From contig NC_084936.1 in NCBI RefSeq assembly GCF_958298935.1, positions 3,045,501 through 3,109,500 on the forward strand: 64,000 nucleotides of DNA. Reading direction: 5' to 3'. The notes beneath the pieces are model-generated. The model was not told where the DNA came from. It worked only from the letters and a program-made list of their open reading frames with translations, and did not search any database. The DNA comes from Phragmites australis (Eukaryota; Streptophyta; Magnoliopsida; Poales; Poaceae). Each line of letters opens with the position of its first letter. The first letter of the stretch is position 1. Positions 21,393-30,886 of this stretch are shown here, in pieces. Both the position numbers and the translations under genes were made by a program.

Positions 21393-22059
21393 CGCTGATG
21401 CGTGCAGGGATGACAGAAGATGCGAGAAGAAGCAGGGAAAGCAGCAAGAGTCCTTGGCTGCTGCGCTTCACGAACGTCGCCATCCTGACTGAACGAGTGT
21501 GTGGGTATCAACTGCTTGCTCCATGGATGATGCATACATATAGCACGAATATGTATGAGCATGGAAGATTAATGCTTGCCTGGGTGGTGGCTTAATCTTA
21601 CGTTCAGTTTTAATAACACAGCTGGTTCATCCAAATGTCTAGTTTTAATCACGCTTCCAAATGGTTGATTACAATGCATGACTCCTCTTCAATGCCACAG
21701 AAAAGCATTAGCTGGTTGTTTATTGTGCACATAATCTCTTCCGTTTTTATAATATATAATTTTTCATGTTTTCAAATTCGGTGGAATTGTTGTGGCAAAC
21801 AATTGTAACTAAGAAATATCTCCATAATAGAACTATTTCAGAAGTCAAGCATAGGGCTGATGACTCACCCTATTGATTTGATCTTCTAAAAGTTAAAGAC
21901 ATTCATATGAAGGGGAGACAGTTACTGTCACTTGTATGATATCAGTCATGATAAATTGATTACCGCGAGACAATGTATAGATAAAACTTGTTGTCTATCC
22001 TTTAGAAGATGGTTTGATTTTGAACAAAAAACACAGTGGGAGGATATTGTTTAGAAGAT

Positions 22060-22745
22060 GTCTGGTATTCATCTATCTGAATCTGCTGACATGGTGAGCG
22101 AGATGGAAATTTGATAAACATGGATATTTTAGTGTCAAATCATTGTACACATGGCTAAGACCACGGCCAACGTTTCTCTTCGGGGACGAAAATCCCGTCG
22201 TGAAGGGATTTTCATTTCCTTCAGCGCTCCAACGGTTTCTCTTCACAGTTCCCGTCACGAAGGGATTCCCAAGACCATTCCCTTCATGACGGGATTATCT
22301 CTCCTTTCCCTTCGTGATTCCCCTCGAAGGGAAGCGAGGGAAGCTGTAGGAGATGAGAGAAAATAAAGGGAATGAAAACGAGAAAGGGAATCGGAAAGGG
22401 GACGAAATAAAGGGAATATAGTTGGAGATGATCTAATAAGTGATACTCGACATTTTCACAGCCAAGCTTCCTCCTAAAATTTAAATTTTTATGTGGCTGC
22501 TTGAACAAGGTGATCTGAACACAGAAAGAGACCGTTTCTCATTTTATTCTTCTTATGCCTTGTTGCAAAAGTTGTATGGGGTTATATTGCCATTTGCATA
22601 GGAGCTGATTGCATTCCTAATTCTGTCCAACAATACTATGTCTGGATCAAGAATTTTCTACCTAATGGCAATCACGTTCATGTTATTGGTCTTGCCGCCA
22701 TGACATCTGTATCTGTTGGGCGATGTGGAGAAGGCTTAGCCTCTC
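22060..22745 (+). mobile_element. LINE ORF2 C-terminal fragment interrupted by a MITE
   Basis: Plus-strand pieces read KHGYFSVKSLYTWLR before 22156 and, after 22437, FMWLLEQGDLNTE and then VAKVVWGYIAICIGADCIPN. These are successive parts of the LINE zf-RVT region, with stops and frame changes. The MITE at 22159-22433 splits it. The fragment ends at about 22745, immediately before a cysteine-rich exon fragment. Confidence 0.75.
22159..22433. mobile_element. PIF/Tourist-type MITE inside the LINE
   Basis: The 275-bp element begins GACCACGGCCAAC and its other end, read inward, begins GATCATCTCCAAC. It is flanked by TAA on both sides (22156-22158 and 22434-22436). The three-base TAA duplication and GAxCATCTCCAAC-like ends fit Tourist-like MITEs of the PIF/Harbinger superfamily. 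Confidence 0.75.
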
Positions 22746-22747
22746 GG

Positions 22748-22840
22748 TCAGTCCTTCCAGCCGCAGTTCACCTTACACGGGCAATTCCGGACGCACTGCA
22801 GCAACGACGGCCAACACAAGCTATCCTTCTTGCAGCAGAA
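22748..22840 (-). pseudogene. Cysteine-rich (MEG/ESF1-like) exon 2 fragment, copy 3
   Basis: On the minus strand, FCCKKDSLCWPSLLQCVRNC is followed by PCKVNCGWKD and a TGA. It keeps the CC, C, C, C-P-C and C spacing of the intact gene at 8218-8615 but lacks the first cysteine segment, the splice acceptor and any exon 1 on its upstream (right) side. It is the third member of a local family and shows that the cysteine core was once duplicated here too. Confidence 0.75.
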
Positions 22841-22849
22841 TAATCTTAC

Positions 22850-23090
22850 TAGATGAAAACCATTTTGTCAGCAGTTCGGCACAATGATACTCCTCTTTTA
22901 GAAAAGCCCACATCACACATACATTCCTTGTCCTTTTTTTAGTTTCTCAATCACGGAACGAGACTACAATAGACCTGCCGTTGTTGGACTCTTCCTCCTT
23001 TTCCCCATAAAGTAAGGCCGCCTCTCCTACTCGTAGCCATGGCAGGGGCTCGATTTAGACAAGGAGAGTGATGCAAACAGGGATTTCAAT
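22850..23090. other. No recognisable gene
   Basis: Nothing with a recognisable protein or repeat structure is seen in this stretch. Confidence 0.3.
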
Positions 23091-23091
23091 T

Positions 23092-23268
23092 TCGTTTTAC
23101 AATTTTTTTTCACCGGTAAAAAGACTGAAATTCGCAAAATTTTGGTCATTTTTCGTCCTCTATTTTATAGGTCTCATATGTTAGTAAAAGAAAAAATCTG
23201 AAATAAGATATTTTATTCTCCACCAAAATTATCAAAATTGGTAAAACTTCAGCAAAATTTTACTCCCT
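23092..23268 (+). mobile_element. MITE-like repeat (copy B), inverted partner of 6560-6740
   Basis: The stretch matches 6560-6740 in reverse orientation across nearly its whole length, including GATATTTTATTCTCC. No target duplication could be read with confidence. Confidence 0.5.
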
Positions 23269-23501
23269 GCATGCAAGCTGCATGTAGGCGCCAGAGGTGC
23301 TGGCACAATGGGTAACAGAAAATGGAGGCATTGTCAAAGTCAGACTAGCAGTACACCTAGACCATAGGTTAAATTGTCCATCGGAAACTATTTCCTTTAT
23401 TAAAAAAAGTTAAATTATCCACTTTATCTCTCCTAAACATTTGTATGAAACTTCCTTTATAGAAATACAATACATTCATGTCGTATTCTCATTCCTCAGG
23501 G

Positions 23502-23728
23502 TTCTCAATCCAAGACTGCAACGTGACAGCCCGCGAGGATCTCCACAGCACGGAAACCTAGCCGGACTGGCTATGGAAGAAGCACTCACATGTCGTGTTC
23601 CTGCAGAGCTTCCTCGACGGGATCGTGCACCCAGAGGGCGGTACCATGGGACCAGAGTTTCACCGTCTTTGAAATTACAGGCGCCATCTTTCTACGACGA
23701 CTACATGAACCGTGGCCTGGGGCAAACA
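23502..23728 (+). pseudogene. Pectinesterase (CE8) gene fragment
   Basis: The frame starting at 23502 reads FSIQDCNVTAREDLHSTET, then a TAG where family members have a tyrosine, then KKHSHVVFLQSFLDGIVHP. After a frameshift the family motif YDDYMNRGLG appears near 23695-23725. In plant pectinesterases these blocks belong to the C-terminal catalytic region, and the motif YxEYxNxGPG is diagnostic. The catalytic residues further upstream are absent. No promoter or other exons are seen, so this is a relic. Confidence 0.75.
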
Positions 23729-23729
23729 T

Positions 23730-24405
23730 GGGGTGTGCAAGCAAGGTAGCCTGACTTCAGCCATGCCACTCAAGCAAGCAAGCAAGTACATGATGGAGCG
23801 CAGGGGTGAAGTCGGACTAAAATGAGGGGTGTACGTACGGTTACTGTTCAAAAATTTAGTATTCATCATAGCTATATTTAGTAGCAATTTTGGATGGGAG
23901 GGGGTGCCTGTGCACCCACCTCCTACAACGTGGCTACGCCACTGGTGGAGCGGTTCATCAATATGGTACCGATCAAGGTGGATCCAGGGGCCTAGGTCTA
24001 GCCCCCTACCGCTTTGTAGTTAGTAGAAGCCCAGCTAAGCCTCTTAATATATTTGTTTTATCATGGATGAGGGAGAAGAAGAAGAGGAAGAAGAGAAAGC
24101 GGAAGAAGAAGAGAGAGAGGGGATGAGCCTCCAATATATTCCTTTACATCCACTACCGGTACCGATCTGAATGACATGTTCCTCATTCCTTCATGGGTGG
24201 GTGGGTGTGATGGTTCTGAATGAAATGTGCCATGCAACCCTTTTCGGTTCCACCCACACGTATTCATGTTTACGCATATCACATAATTGAATTTTCAAAT
24301 CTTAGTTGCAAATCTTAGCGGTTCAAGGGAGCTACGCCCTAGATTCATGGTGTCAAGCCCTATCAAAAAAAATTCCAATTTAAGTGCTCTCCAACTTAAC
24401 CGTAA
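23730..24405. other. No recognisable gene; purine-rich tract
   Basis: A GA-rich simple tract at about 24068-24122 yields lysine/arginine/glutamate-rich frames with no family resemblance. A GTGCTCTCCAAC word at 24384 resembles a degraded MITE end just outside the PIF-like element. Confidence 0.4.
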
Positions 24406-24408
24406 TAA

Positions 24409-25547
24409 GAGTATCTCTAAGAGACACCTATTTTATTTCCTATAGTTAAATTTAGAGGTTTTAACTAAAAACATCTTCTAACGGCTCCTAAATAGGATCC
24501 TATTTTTATCAATCCCCTAAACACCCCCCATCCTAACTAGAAATAGGGAACCCTCTCAGACTCCCAATCATACTGGGCCCACGCTCCCATCGCCCACGCC
24601 TCTTGCTCCTCCCGCACCTCCTGCTCCCACCCATCCGATGGCGTCCTCTGCCTCGCTTGGCGTCCTCAACAGCGGTGTCTTCTTGGCCCAGGCACGGTCC
24701 TGCCTCTCCATGACGCTGCAGAAGCTGCTCAACAACTTGGTCCCACTCAAGAAGCTCAAGAGGCAGCGGCAGTCCCGGTTTCGCGCCGAGATTCCCGTCG
24801 TCGATGACTCGCTGGGCTCCCTCACGCGCCTCACATTCGACGTGTTCTCGGGCGCCACAGGGGTAAAGAGGAAGGGCGCGCCGACAAGGCTGATGCTCGT
24901 CTAGCCCTTTGCCGAGGGGCTGGTAGTCGCTCTGCGGGGGGAGAAGGTGAAAGCCGTCGCTGCTACGCTGGACCTAAGGCCGGTGGTCATGTTCAACACG
25001 GCGTGGAGCTTCGATAAGGAGGAGGGATAGGGGTTCGACGCTGGCGCGAGAGGCTTCATGGGATCCTTCAACGTGGTGTACTCTTTCATGGGGCTGTAGG
25101 TGTTGGGTTTGCTACGTAAGAAGCAGGGCGTGCTGCTCTGGTGCGTCGAGGGTGGGAGGTTTGGCAGGGAGAGCCAGGTGCTCACGGTGGAGGACAACGT
25201 CCCAACGAAGCAGGGGGAGTTCAAGGTCGTATTGCAGCTGAAGCGGTGGCCGATGATCAGTGAGATGGGGACCATGTTATACAACCTCATGGCTAGAGAA
25301 AAGACGAAGCAGTGATTCCTAGCTCCGACCAGACGGACAAACGGACGTCTTGCTATGTTTGCTCGTGAAGAGTAAAGAGAGATGACAGGTGGGATCCATC
25401 CGTCGGTGACACAGTAGAGGACATATAGGGAATGAGGTATTGTAAGTTTATTGGAGATGAAAGAGATTTAAGAAGAAAATATTATTAGAAAAACTCTCTA
25501 TACGAGGATATAGAGAGTGAGTTTTAGAGAATCTCTTGGAGATGCTC
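24409..25547. mobile_element. PIF-like element carrying a gene fragment (Pack-type)
   Basis: Left end GAGTATCTCTAAGAGA and right end, read inward, GAGCATCTCCAAGAGA match at 14 of 16 positions and are flanked by TAA on both sides (24406-24408 and 25548-25550). This is the PIF/Harbinger and Tourist pattern. The element is 1139 bp and has no transposase. Its centre (24638-25315) is GC-rich coding-like sequence of host type, framed by AT-rich element arms. This looks like transduplication of a gene by a TIR element. Confidence 0.65.
24638..25315 (+). pseudogene. Captured gene fragment, DUF1995-like
   Basis: A single frame of 226 codons from ATG 24638 to TGA 25313-25315 is interrupted only by three TAG codons (24902, 25028, 25097). 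The protein contains VVMFNTAWSFDKEEG, GSFNVVYSFMGL, WCVEGGRFGRE and a C-terminal ISEMGTMLYNLMA. That order resembles DUF1995 proteins of chloroplasts (the LPA3 group), but the call is from pattern memory and is tentative. No introns are seen. Position inside a PIF-like element explains its isolation from any promoter. Confidence 0.55.
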
Positions 25548-25550
25548 TAA

Positions 25551-26506
25551 GCTTCTGTTAGGATTGATCTTGACGGTAATCTTTGGGCACAAGAAAGTAG
25601 TGACATTTAGTCATTACAATAATCTTGAAATTTCTGGTTACTTGCCAAGTTTCTCGATTGGTAGTCAATTTGGAGAATCTGGATGTTGGTGGAAATCATT
25701 TCTTTGGTACCCAGTTGCCAATCTCATCTCTTGGAAGAAGCTGGGCATTGGGGCAAGCAGCTTTTCTAGAGAGGTTTCATCAATTTGTGATCCCAAATCC
25801 TTAAGTGGATTAAATATTTCTGGAATTGGAATAGTATGGTTCAGACCATCATGGATTGGAAACATAGCATCTCCAACAACTCTCCGATTCTATTTCTAGA
25901 TAATAGAACAAAAAACATTCTGCCCTCTGCATCCAAGGATGCACACAGCAGCAACTCTCCGATTCTATGGTCGTGCCTTGTTGGGATTGATACATCTTAA
26001 TTTCCTTTTCATTTACTGCTGAATGCCCTTATGAAGTATAAGTGTTCTAAATATTTTTCATTTTGAGTTTAATGTTGTAAATCTCTATTATATAAAACAC
26101 GAGTTATTTCTTCATCATATCTTTCCCTACTCTCTTTCTATCTAAAATTCAAATAATTTATCTACTTTTACTATCCACCCTCGTCCTTCAACTCTATATT
26201 TCCTTACCGGCTATGTATATAGGATATATTTTACTAATGAAAATAAATAAAAAATTAGGAGAAAAATTAGCAGATAATCTTTTCTTCTTTTTATATCATA
26301 TTCGAAATTAAACTATGGTATCGCTCTCGATATATTTATTCGACGATGTTTCTATAACACATCTATATTTTTATATTTTTATTGTAAACTTAGGATCACT
26401 TAGCTAGTATTTACTGGTTGGTGCCTTATTGTACACACGTGCACACTAGTGCAGCAGAAGCACTCTTGCCAATCCATTGCCATGCTAGAGAGAAGGGAGC
26501 AATCGA
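25551..26506. other. No recognisable gene; 3' flank of the P450
   Basis: A 66-111 codon open stretch at about 25564-25899 reads on both strands without a known domain. The word CAACTCTCCGATTCTAT occurs twice (about 25877 and 25951), a 74-bp direct repeat. AT-rich sequence follows up to the P450 stop codon. Confidence 0.35.
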
Positions 26507-28027
26507 TCAATCAGTCAGCGGTGGCGACCGCAGCGGCACGGCCGTGGCCTTGAGCGGACGCTTCATGACGACGGTGAACTCGAGCTTCTCGGTGAGGTCC
26601 ACCTCCTCGCCGTCGGCCTCGCGCCACTCGAACTCCCTCACGAGGTTGGCCACGAAGTACTCGAGGTGCAGCAGCGCCAGCGCCATGCCGGGGCAGATCC
26701 TCCGCCCGGCGCCGAACGGCATCATCTTGATCTCCTTGCTGCCGGTCAGGTCGACGTCCTCCCCCTCGCCGCCGGGCAGGAACCGCTCCGGCCGGAACTC
26801 CGAAGGCTCGTCCCACACCTCCTTGTCCAGCCCGATGTCGGCCACCGCGAAGTTCACCGGCGCGCCGGCCGGGACGCGGTACCCGTCCAGCGCCGTGTCC
26901 TCGGACACGGCGTGCGGGAGAACGTAGTGGCCCGGCGGGTGGCGCCGGAGCCCCTCCAGCACCACGGCCTTGAGGTACGGCATCCCCTGAAGTTCCTCCT
27001 CCCGCACCTCGCCGTCGACGCCGGCGACCTCCTCCCGCAGCCTGTCCTGCATCGCCGGGTTCTTAACCAGGTTCGCCAGTATCCACTGCAGCGCGGTCGC
27101 CGTGGTGTCGGTGCCGGCGCTCAGGAACTCGGAGCAGAGGCTGACGATCTCGCCATCGGTGAGCACCCTCCCGCCGTCCTCCGGGATGGTCAGCTTCACC
27201 AAAGAGTCCACGTAGCAGTCCCCGCCGGCCCCGGCCTCCCTCCTGGCGCGTATCAGCGGGACGAAGAGCTCCTCCTGCCTCCGCCGAAGGGAGACGAGCT
27301 TCTCCCACCGGCGGCGGAACACAATCTTGGTGATCGACGGGAGGAAGGAAAAGACCTGGAAGCTGAGGAAATTGCCAAGGAGCTCCCGCTGCGTGGCTTC
27401 GATGGCTCTGACGCGCGCATCGCCGAGGCGGTCGCCGAAGCACATGTACACGAGGAGGCAGAACATGGCGTACTGGAACGGCTCCATGACGGCGACGGGC
27501 GCGTTCCCGCCGGCGGAGCGGAGGCAGGAGAAGAGGGCGTCGAGCACCCAGCGGCGCGCGGGCGAGAAGGCGCGGAGGCGCGCCGGGTTGAGCACGCCCG
27601 CCGCGAGGTTCCGCCGCAGCGCGCGCCACGTTGCGCCGTAGGGGGAGGAGCTGACGTTGCGGCTGCCGCTGGTGAGCACGGCGCCCGAGGCGGTGGCGGG
27701 CGGGCGGGAGGCGAAGGCGGCGCCGCGCTGCACGAGGGCGCGGTGCGCCGGCCCCCGGGCCGCGACGAAGATGTTGGGCCGCGCGGTCCCCAGCGGCGCA
27801 AACGTGAAGACCGGCCCGTACTCCCGCGCAAGGCGCCGGAGCAGGGGCTCCAGGTCGAAGTCGCGGCGGGCCAGGAAGAGCAGCGGACCAAGCACCGGCA
27901 CCGGCGCCGGGCCCGGCGGCAGGCTGCTGCCGTGGGCATGGGCCGGGCTCCGGGTCCGGGCCCGCAGCACCAGCGAGCAGAGGAGGCAGAGCAGGGTGGT
28001 GAGCGAGTAGAAGAGCCAGTCCTCCAT
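26507..28027 (-). CDS. Cytochrome P450, CYP89A type
   Basis: A single exon of 506 residues, the normal length for plant A-type P450s. An N-terminal membrane anchor (residues about 4-21) is followed by the proline hinge PPGPAPVPVLGP. The oxygen-binding I-helix motif AGTDTT is at 304-309, the K-helix ExxR (EGLR) at 358-361, PERF at 413-416, and the haem loop FGAGRRICPG at 438-447 with the ligand Cys445. Overall sequence style, single exon and the ETALDGY-like region fit CYP89A. In Arabidopsis CYP89A9 oxidises chlorophyll catabolites, while other members have unknown substrates, so the substrate is not assigned. It would sit on the ER membrane. The GC-rich composition creates long antisense frames that are not genes. 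Confidence 0.93.
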   Translation of the reverse strand: MEDWLFYSLTTLLCLLCSLVLRARTRSPAHAHGSSLPPGPAPVPVLGPLLFLARRDFDLEPLLRRLAREYGPVFTFAPLGTARPNIFVAARGPAHRALVQRGAAFASRPPATASGAVLTSGSRNVSSSPYGATWRALRRNLAAGVLNPARLRAFSPARRWVLDALFSCLRSAGGNAPVAVMEPFQYAMFCLLVYMCFGDRLGDARVRAIEATQRELLGNFLSFQVFSFLPSITKIVFRRRWEKLVSLRRRQEELFVPLIRARREAGAGGDCYVDSLVKLTIPEDGGRVLTDGEIVSLCSEFLSAGTDTTATALQWILANLVKNPAMQDRLREEVAGVDGEVREEELQGMPYLKAVVLEGLRRHPPGHYVLPHAVSEDTALDGYRVPAGAPVNFAVADIGLDKEVWDEPSEFRPERFLPGGEGEDVDLTGSKEIKMMPFGAGRRICPGMALALLHLEYFVANLVREFEWREADGEEVDLTEKLEFTVVMKRPLKATAVPLRSPPLTD

Positions 28028-28060
28028 GGCTGGCCGGGGCTGCTCGTGCTCGCCGGAGAT

Positions 28061-28068
28061 TATTTATA
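28061..28068 (-). promoter_or_regulatory. TATA box of the P450 gene
   Basis: In gene orientation the sequence reads GTATAAATAATC, only about 34-41 bp before the ATG. If used, the leader would be under about 15 nt, which is unusually short. A more distal promoter cannot be excluded. Confidence 0.55.
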
Positions 28069-28074
28069 CGGCCG

Positions 28075-28866
28075 GAAAATATTTGGGTGCCGGTGGGAAG
28101 TGGGTGGCTGAGACTGAATGTAATCTGCTCGCGGAGGCGGCCGGTGGTGTGTGTCGAATTCATGGCCTTAACCGATCAGCAGTAGCAAGAAAGTCACTCG
28201 GTTGGAAAAGGACCATGGCATGCACATTTTTTTTCTGTGTTCACCTTAATTTCAAGGAAAATATTTTTTCTTGAATAAATCCAAGAGAAATCAAAGATTA
28301 CGGGCACGTTTGGATTGCTATCGATAGACCCTGCCAATTTTTTTTTGGTTGATTGCGATGTAGGCGTGCGTTTGCCTAGTAGGCAGACGGCTTCGAGGCC
28401 CATCGGAGGAGCGTAGGCAGACGGCGGGGCCACCGATCTTCTTGCCGCGGCGCAAGGCGGTGTGCACGGATGTCGAGGACGCGAGGCGGCGGCGGCGGCA
28501 ACCGGCGTGAGCCCCCACCCCTCAAGGAAGTAGGGAGTCGGGTTCCCAACACAAACATGCTCAAGGAGTTGCATTTGCCTCTATTTACTGACTACCAGTA
28601 CAGGTGTAATCGTGTAAGTAAAAATGTCAGACTGTTCCATAGTACACCGATGATCTCTCGGTTTTATCTATCAATAGAACAGTGGCAAAAAGAACCTCAC
28701 AAGTTACAGTATTACCACATCCGAGACATCTACACTCATCAAAGCTCTGTTTCATGAACAGATACCATGTTCTGTTTTTGAGTTGGAAATGTACCAAATC
28801 CGCGATATAGGAGATGTTCTGTTATGCTCTAACAGAGGCACAGAGGTGACAGCAGTTATAACACAT
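28075..28866. other. Intergenic, upstream of the P450
   Basis: Shows a GC-rich patch at about 28370-28530 with a (GGC)n run but no recognisable coding sequence. The right end should hold the 3' untranslated region of the BORCS8-like gene. Confidence 0.4.
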
Positions 28867-30815
28867 TCAGTCTTTATTATCTTCAGCTTCTTCAGACTCT
28901 CTAAGCCACTCCTGCAGTTTGAGTTCTTGTTGTTCTTTCAACTTCTTATAAATCTCCACCGGTTCGGAGATATCAGTAGCAGGCAAGCTCTGGTTCATAG
29001 CAGTTGTACCATCTGCCAATTGACTTGAAACGGGGAGCTCATCCCTTTCTGTATCTAGCGTTGATGCATCTTGTCCACCAGCTTGTGATGATTCTGGGCA
29101 GATGATGCTGAATTCTCGCTACTGTCATCTTTTGTTGTAAAATTGGGCTGTGGCCATCTGAGACTGGATGCCTTTTGCTTGGCAGGGTTGAACATGGAAG
29201 AAAGGTAGTTCCGCCTGCTTCCTCCATTAGTTGCGCCCAATTCGTCTCATGTTCCCGAGCTTTTCCCCAACTGGAACCCCCAACTGGGGTTCTGGATCAA
29301 CCTGAGTGCAAGGACTCACTTCTTAAAACCAACAACAGAAGATTATGTTCAGCACAGAATAATATGGTACAGTAAGGAACTAAGGATTGGTCTATCAGGA
29401 GTTCTATGATTGTTCATTGGTACCACGAAGCAAGGTTTGAGTTTCATACCTAACTGGAGAGCTTAAGTAAAAACACAGTAATATTAATCAACTCCAGGCT
29501 ATATATATAACATATCAAGTTGGATTTCCTTAAATGAATAAGGAAACAAAGCCAGACTTCAGTAACTACAAAAGTAATATGAGTGATTTTTTTTTAATAT
29601 ATTAGGGAACTCCGTATCAGACAAAAGCAAAGCATGCCTTTAAAAATACAATGCAAGAGAAAATAAAAGAAAGTTCACAAGATTGATATAGATGTACCCT
29701 CTCTTTGGTTGGGCCTTTGACATTATTTGCAGAGATTTATGGATGTCCTTGATCATATCATCAGCAAGTGGAAGTCCAACGTCAGCCATGGATCTCACAG
29801 CACAGATAGAATCCTCCATGTCTTCAGTATGCAGTGTTACCTCATGAGTCTTTTCTACGACCTTATCCTGATGAAAGAAAAAAGGTCACGTTAGGAATCC
29901 GGCAAGGTAGTATCATCAAACACCTCAGCTTGGTTTGTAGTGCCCACGACTAACAAGAACAGATCACATTCATCAGACAGTTCAGAAAATTAGCAGTAGC
30001 AAATATTACTTCGTTCTTCCACAAATGTACATTAGATAGTGGGTCATTCATTCAGATAATACTAGCCTTGCACACACAAAAAAATGGCATCAACGTTGTT
30101 CCATCCTCAATCCATTAAAAGCAGTAGTTACTACCACACTAGACCCTACATCAGCTAGAAGCTGGTAATCAGGTTGACAGATAACAAGAAATTTGATTAG
30201 ATCAAGCACTGGAGTGGAGAAACCGTTTCCACGTTATCATCACGGTAGTCGGCAGGTATATACATCATCTCAATTCCACATGCAACAAACCGCTAAATAG
30301 GTACACCTAAACTAATTACTATACTCGCTATTTTGCCAGTAACGCAGCATATAAATCAAAGCCCAATCTTGTTGAACTTTTCTCTTAGTAAAGCTCAAAT
30401 CTTAGATTTCATCCATCGCTTAGGACTAAATTCTAAACCCCAACGCACCATATGACATGAATAAAGGCATCATTGTTAGAGAAAAGTGAGGAGGTAGAGA
30501 GGCGAGGCCGTGGACCTTGACGTCGAGGAGGATGGGCATGGAGGCCCGGGCGTGCTGCTGGACGAAGTAGAGCCCGACGGAGGGCTCGTTGGCGACGTAC
30601 TTGATCATCTCGCCCACGTCGTCCTTCACTGCTCAGCTCAGCCCCCAGAAACAAGCAACGCACGCGGGTAAGCAAGGTGCTCGACGGATTTCCCAAGTGG
30701 AGCAAGAACGCGAACGGGGCCCATGGGAGCGATGGTTACCGCGGAGGAAGCCGTCGGCTGGGGAGAGGGGCAACGAAGACGCGGCGGCTGCGGAGGAGGA
30801 GGAGGGGCTGTGCAT
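28867..30815 (-). CDS. BORCS8/MEF2BNB-like protein, last exon frame-disrupted
   Basis: Exons on the minus strand are 30815-30740, 30628-30516, 29867-29698 and 29301-28867, with GT-AG borders. Exon 1 begins MHSPSSSS. Exon 2 has the family core MIKYVANEPSVGLYFVQQHA (compare the human BORCS8 core around VLANEPSVALY), and exon 3 has AVRSMADVGLPLADDMIKD. In animals BORCS8 is part of BORC, which positions lysosomes; the plant role is not established. Exons 1-3 join in frame. The last exon does not: recognisable blocks NYLSSMFNPAKQKASS and EIYKKLKEQQELKLQEWLRE lie in different frames, with a TGA near 29250. Either it is decaying, uses unseen splice sites, or the assembly has indels. A LINE sits just upstream of the start codon. 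Confidence 0.68.
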
Positions 30816-30886
30816 GTCAGCGTCCGCCGCGGAGCCCGGCGGGAGACCATCACGGGGTCCCCGGCGGAGCTCAGATTAGCCGCCGG

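Larger units (their letters stand above)
18118..21483 (-). pseudogene. Cysteine-rich (MEG/ESF1-like) gene, copy 2, broken
   Basis: Exon 1 is preserved at 21483-21393: ATG, MATFVKRSSQ, then a leucine-rich core and the same ARIS-before-donor junction as the intact copy. Exon 2 survives only as its last part (about 18192-18118), with VNCGGKNSEALAPSP and a TGA. The segment coding for most cysteines is gone, and intron sequence (CCAGAAGAATAAG) now abuts the remnant. About 3.2 kb containing two LINE fragments and a minisatellite separates the two pieces. It cannot make the eight-cysteine peptide. Confidence 0.78.

Noticed and set aside
24068..24126. Lysine/arginine-rich coding stretch
   Set aside because: It is a simple GA-rich tract; such tracts always give Lys/Arg/Glu frames.
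26666..28111. 481-codon plus-strand frame across the P450
   Set aside because: It is the antisense of a complete, motif-bearing P450 exon in very GC-rich DNA; its product has no domain.
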